DNA of 16,264 nt. It comes from JAJCYE01 sp036260105 (lineage in GTDB: Bacteria; Actinomycetota; CADDZG01; JAHWKV01). Location of the stretch: positions 1 through 16,264 of the forward strand of contig DATAAN010000082.1 in the NCBI GenBank assembly GCA_036260105.1, in the 5' to 3' direction. The translations under genes were made by a program, and so were the position numbers. This document shows, piece by piece, positions 14,523 through 16,264 of the stretch. Position 1 is the first letter of the stretch, and every line of letters begins with the position of its first letter. The notes below the pieces were generated by a model, which saw only the letters and a list, made by a program, of their open reading frames with translations, made no database searches and was not told the origin of the DNA.

Positions 14523-16028
14523 TCAGGCGAAGCACTCCGCAGCCGGATTGGCCGGCGGGGGAGGGGCTGCTGGGGCAGCCGGGGCTGCCGCCGGGGAGCT
14601 CCCGATCCCGGTGAAGGCCCGGCCGGTGGTCAACACCACGTCGGCCCCCTTTATCGACGGGTCGGTCTTGAGCTCCACCGGCCCGCCCACGTAGCCCTGG
14701 ACCAGGGCGGCTTTCGCTTCCGCTCCAGGAGGGAAGCGAAGGAGGCTGGCGCCGCTGCGGGGGGCGGCGTCGCCGGTACCGGCCTGCCGGAATCCGATGC
14801 CGCTCAGCTTGCTCGATGCCTCCCCGGCTTCGCCTGCGCGGCCCGAACCGTTCAGAACCTGCACCCGCACGTCGGCGGGGGAGACGGCCTCCGGGGGAGG
14901 CGCCTCGACCTTCGGCGGCGGGTTCAGGAACCGGCTGATCACCTGGCCGGCCTCCGGCTCTTTCATCTTCAGCACCGAGTTGCCGTTGATGCGGGCGCCG
15001 GTGGTGGGGATCGTGAGCATCTCGATGCCGTCGGACCCGAGCGCCCGGAACGTCATGCCGAGCCGGGCCAGGTCAAGCGTGCCGAGCCCGTCGTCGACCA
15101 CGACGTCCCGCACGAACGAGTCCATCAGCTTGCCGGCGGTGAGCGGGTTGCGCACCCCCTGGGTGATGGACTTCTTGACCATGCGGCGGATGAAGTCCTG
15201 CTGGCGCTGGATGCGGCCGTGGTCGCTGGTCGGATCGGCCTTCCAGCGGCCGTTCTCCAGGAACTCGTAGTGCCGGCTCCGGACATAGGCCAGGCCCTGC
15301 TCTCCGTCCAGGTGCACGCAGCCGGCGGCCGGCACGTTGAGCTCCGCGAGGATGTCCCGGGCCGGCGCGGGGAAGTACACGTTCAGGCCGCCGATGGCGT
15401 CGACGATGCCCCGAAAGCCGTCGAAGTTGACCTCGACGTAGTGCTCGATCGGTATCCCAAGGGCCGAGGTGATGGTGTTCACCATACGGTCGGGGCCGCC
15501 GGCGTAGGCGGTGTTGATGCGGTTGCTCTTGCCGGTGCCAGCGATCGGTACCCACAGGTCCCGCGGTATCGACAGCACGGCGGCCTGGCCGGTTCCGGGG
15601 TCGGTGCGGAGGAGCATGATCGCGTCGCTGCGCTTGCCGGAGACCTGCGTGCCGCTGCCGAACCGGTGCTCCTGCCCCGGCACCAGGTCGGCCCGGCTGT
15701 CCGATCCAACCATCAGGACGGTCATCGCTCCCCCGGGCACCTGCGCCAGGCCGGCGGGGGAGACACGCCGCACCTCGGACAGGCGGGAGTTGAAATAGAA
15801 CGCGCCGGCAACCGCCCCGACGATCGCTAGAAGGAGCAGGAGGCTCACTCCGGCCAGGAGGCGGCGTCTCCAGTAGGGGCGCCGGCGGGGCGGCGGAGCC
15901 GCCGGATACTGCTCCGGATACTCGGGATACAGCAGGGCCGTCTGGTCGAGGCGGGGGTCGCGCGGCTCGAAATGCGAGTAGTTCACGGGGAGATCAGTGT
16001 CCCCCGAAACCGGAATGGTTTCCAGCAC
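14523..16028 (-). CDS. LCP (LytR-CpsA-Psr) family cell-wall glycopolymer ligase with LytR_C domain
   Basis: LCP proteins attach glycopolymers such as teichoic acid-like polymers or arabinogalactan to peptidoglycan outside the membrane. The 501-residue protein has a proline-rich cytoplasmic N-terminus (about 1-55) and one membrane helix (LLAGVSLLLLLAIVGAVAGAF). The LCP domain follows, with SDAIMLLRTDPGTGQAAVLSIPRDLWVPI, NRINTAYAGG, an FDGFRGIVDAIGG segment and AYVRSRH; the arginines that bind the pyrophosphate lipid are in these motifs. A LytR_C domain (VRVQVLNGSGRAGEA) and an Ala/Pro-rich tail end the protein. GTG 16028 is chosen by length; an in-frame GTG at 15986 is an alternative, and neither has a strong ribosome binding site. 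It lies between a small membrane gene 37 bp upstream and the GNAT gene. Confidence 0.92.
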   Translation of the reverse strand: MLETIPVSGDTDLPVNYSHFEPRDPRLDQTALLYPEYPEQYPAAPPPRRRPYWRRRLLAGVSLLLLLAIVGAVAGAFYFNSRLSEVRRVSPAGLAQVPGGAMTVLMVGSDSRADLVPGQEHRFGSGTQVSGKRSDAIMLLRTDPGTGQAAVLSIPRDLWVPIAGTGKSNRINTAYAGGPDRMVNTITSALGIPIEHYVEVNFDGFRGIVDAIGGLNVYFPAPARDILAELNVPAAGCVHLDGEQGLAYVRSRHYEFLENGRWKADPTSDHGRIQRQQDFIRRMVKKSITQGVRNPLTAGKLMDSFVRDVVVDDGLGTLDLARLGMTFRALGSDGIEMLTIPTTGARINGNSVLKMKEPEAGQVISRFLNPPPKVEAPPPEAVSPADVRVQVLNGSGRAGEAGEASSKLSGIGFRQAGTGDAAPRSGASLLRFPPGAEAKAALVQGYVGGPVELKTDPSIKGADVVLTTGRAFTGIGSSPAAAPAAPAAPPPPANPAAECFA

Positions 16029-16065
16029 CGAAATCCGCTGCGCCGGAGAGGCGCCGGGTGGCGCT

Positions 16066-16264
16066 TCAGCTTGGGTAGTCGCGCCCCTTGAGGGCGATCC
16101 CGATCACCGACATCGCCAGCACGATGGCGCCCGGGGCGGCGAGCCACGGGCCCAGCACGAGGCCGGCGGCTAAGGTGCCGGCGCCGAAGGCCAGTCCTAC
16201 CGGCCACAGGCTGGCCGCCGGGACGGCCACGAGCGGACCGGCGTTGGCCGCGGCATCGGATCCC
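16066..16264 (-). CDS. C-terminal part of a two-helix membrane protein, 5' end outside window
   Basis: The minus-strand frame is open from the right window edge to the TGA at 16066-16068. It gives 65 residues with two hydrophobic helices separated by a short turn (LWPVGLAFGAGTLAAGLVLGPWLAAPGAIVLAMSVIGIAL), ending in KGRDYPS. The SLWP motif followed by paired helices resembles the tail of actinobacterial cytochrome c oxidase subunit IV (CtaF)-like proteins, which would fit the nearby respiratory operon, but the match is by eye and weak. The gene precedes the LCP gene on the same strand by 37 bp. Function is unassigned. Confidence 0.55.
   Translation of the reverse strand, partial: GSDAAANAGPLVAVPAASLWPVGLAFGAGTLAAGLVLGPWLAAPGAIVLAMSVIGIALKGRDYPS

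Overview
The window is a GC-rich, densely packed chromosomal segment that reads as core genome of an actinobacterium (Actinomycetota), probably a deep-branching or environmental lineage. Support for this comes from the ctaE-qcrC-qcrA-qcrB gene order, the diheme two-CXXCH QcrC that replaces separate cytochromes c, the multi-helix Rieske protein, an LCP (LytR-CpsA-Psr) cell-wall protein with a LytR_C tail, frequent GTG/TTG starts and an apparently leaderless regulator gene. I see no insertion sequence, phage, CRISPR, rRNA or tRNA.

Layout. 1-581 (-): 5' part of an amidase-signature hydrolase. 667-909 (+): 80-residue two-helix membrane protein whose 3' end overlaps the next gene. 884-3127 (-): glycogen branching enzyme GlgB. 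3393-4268 (+): lipoprotein of unknown function. 4269-4565: a 297-bp leader-like gap with several inverted repeats. 4566-6866 (+): a short UvrA paralogue (UvrA2/DrrC-like). 6880-7200 (-): small acidic protein of unknown function. 7234-8625 (-): metallo-beta-lactamase/rhodanese persulfide-handling enzyme. 8690-10266 (+): GntR/HutC regulator followed after 2 bp by a TauE/SafE-type exporter. 10414-13938 (+): ctaE-qcrC-qcrA-qcrB, with 4-bp stop/start overlaps at all three junctions. 14020-16264 (-): a 5'-truncated small membrane protein, an LCP ligase and a GNAT acetyltransferase, read in that order.

How they work together. The clearest functional block is ctaE-qcrCAB, which supplies subunit III of the aa3 oxidase and the complete cytochrome bcc complex, i.e. 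most of the actinobacterial III2-IV2 respiratory supercomplex; ctaC and ctaD are not in the window. The most interesting block is the divergent sulfur module. An MBL-rhodanese enzyme (plus a small downstream gene) faces a gntR-tauE pair across a gap of only 64 bp that contains a perfect 20-bp palindrome. The arrangement suggests one regulator controlling both oxidation of persulfide/thiosulfate-type sulfur and export of sulfite or a sulfonate. The remaining genes are single housekeeping or envelope genes without an evident shared pathway.
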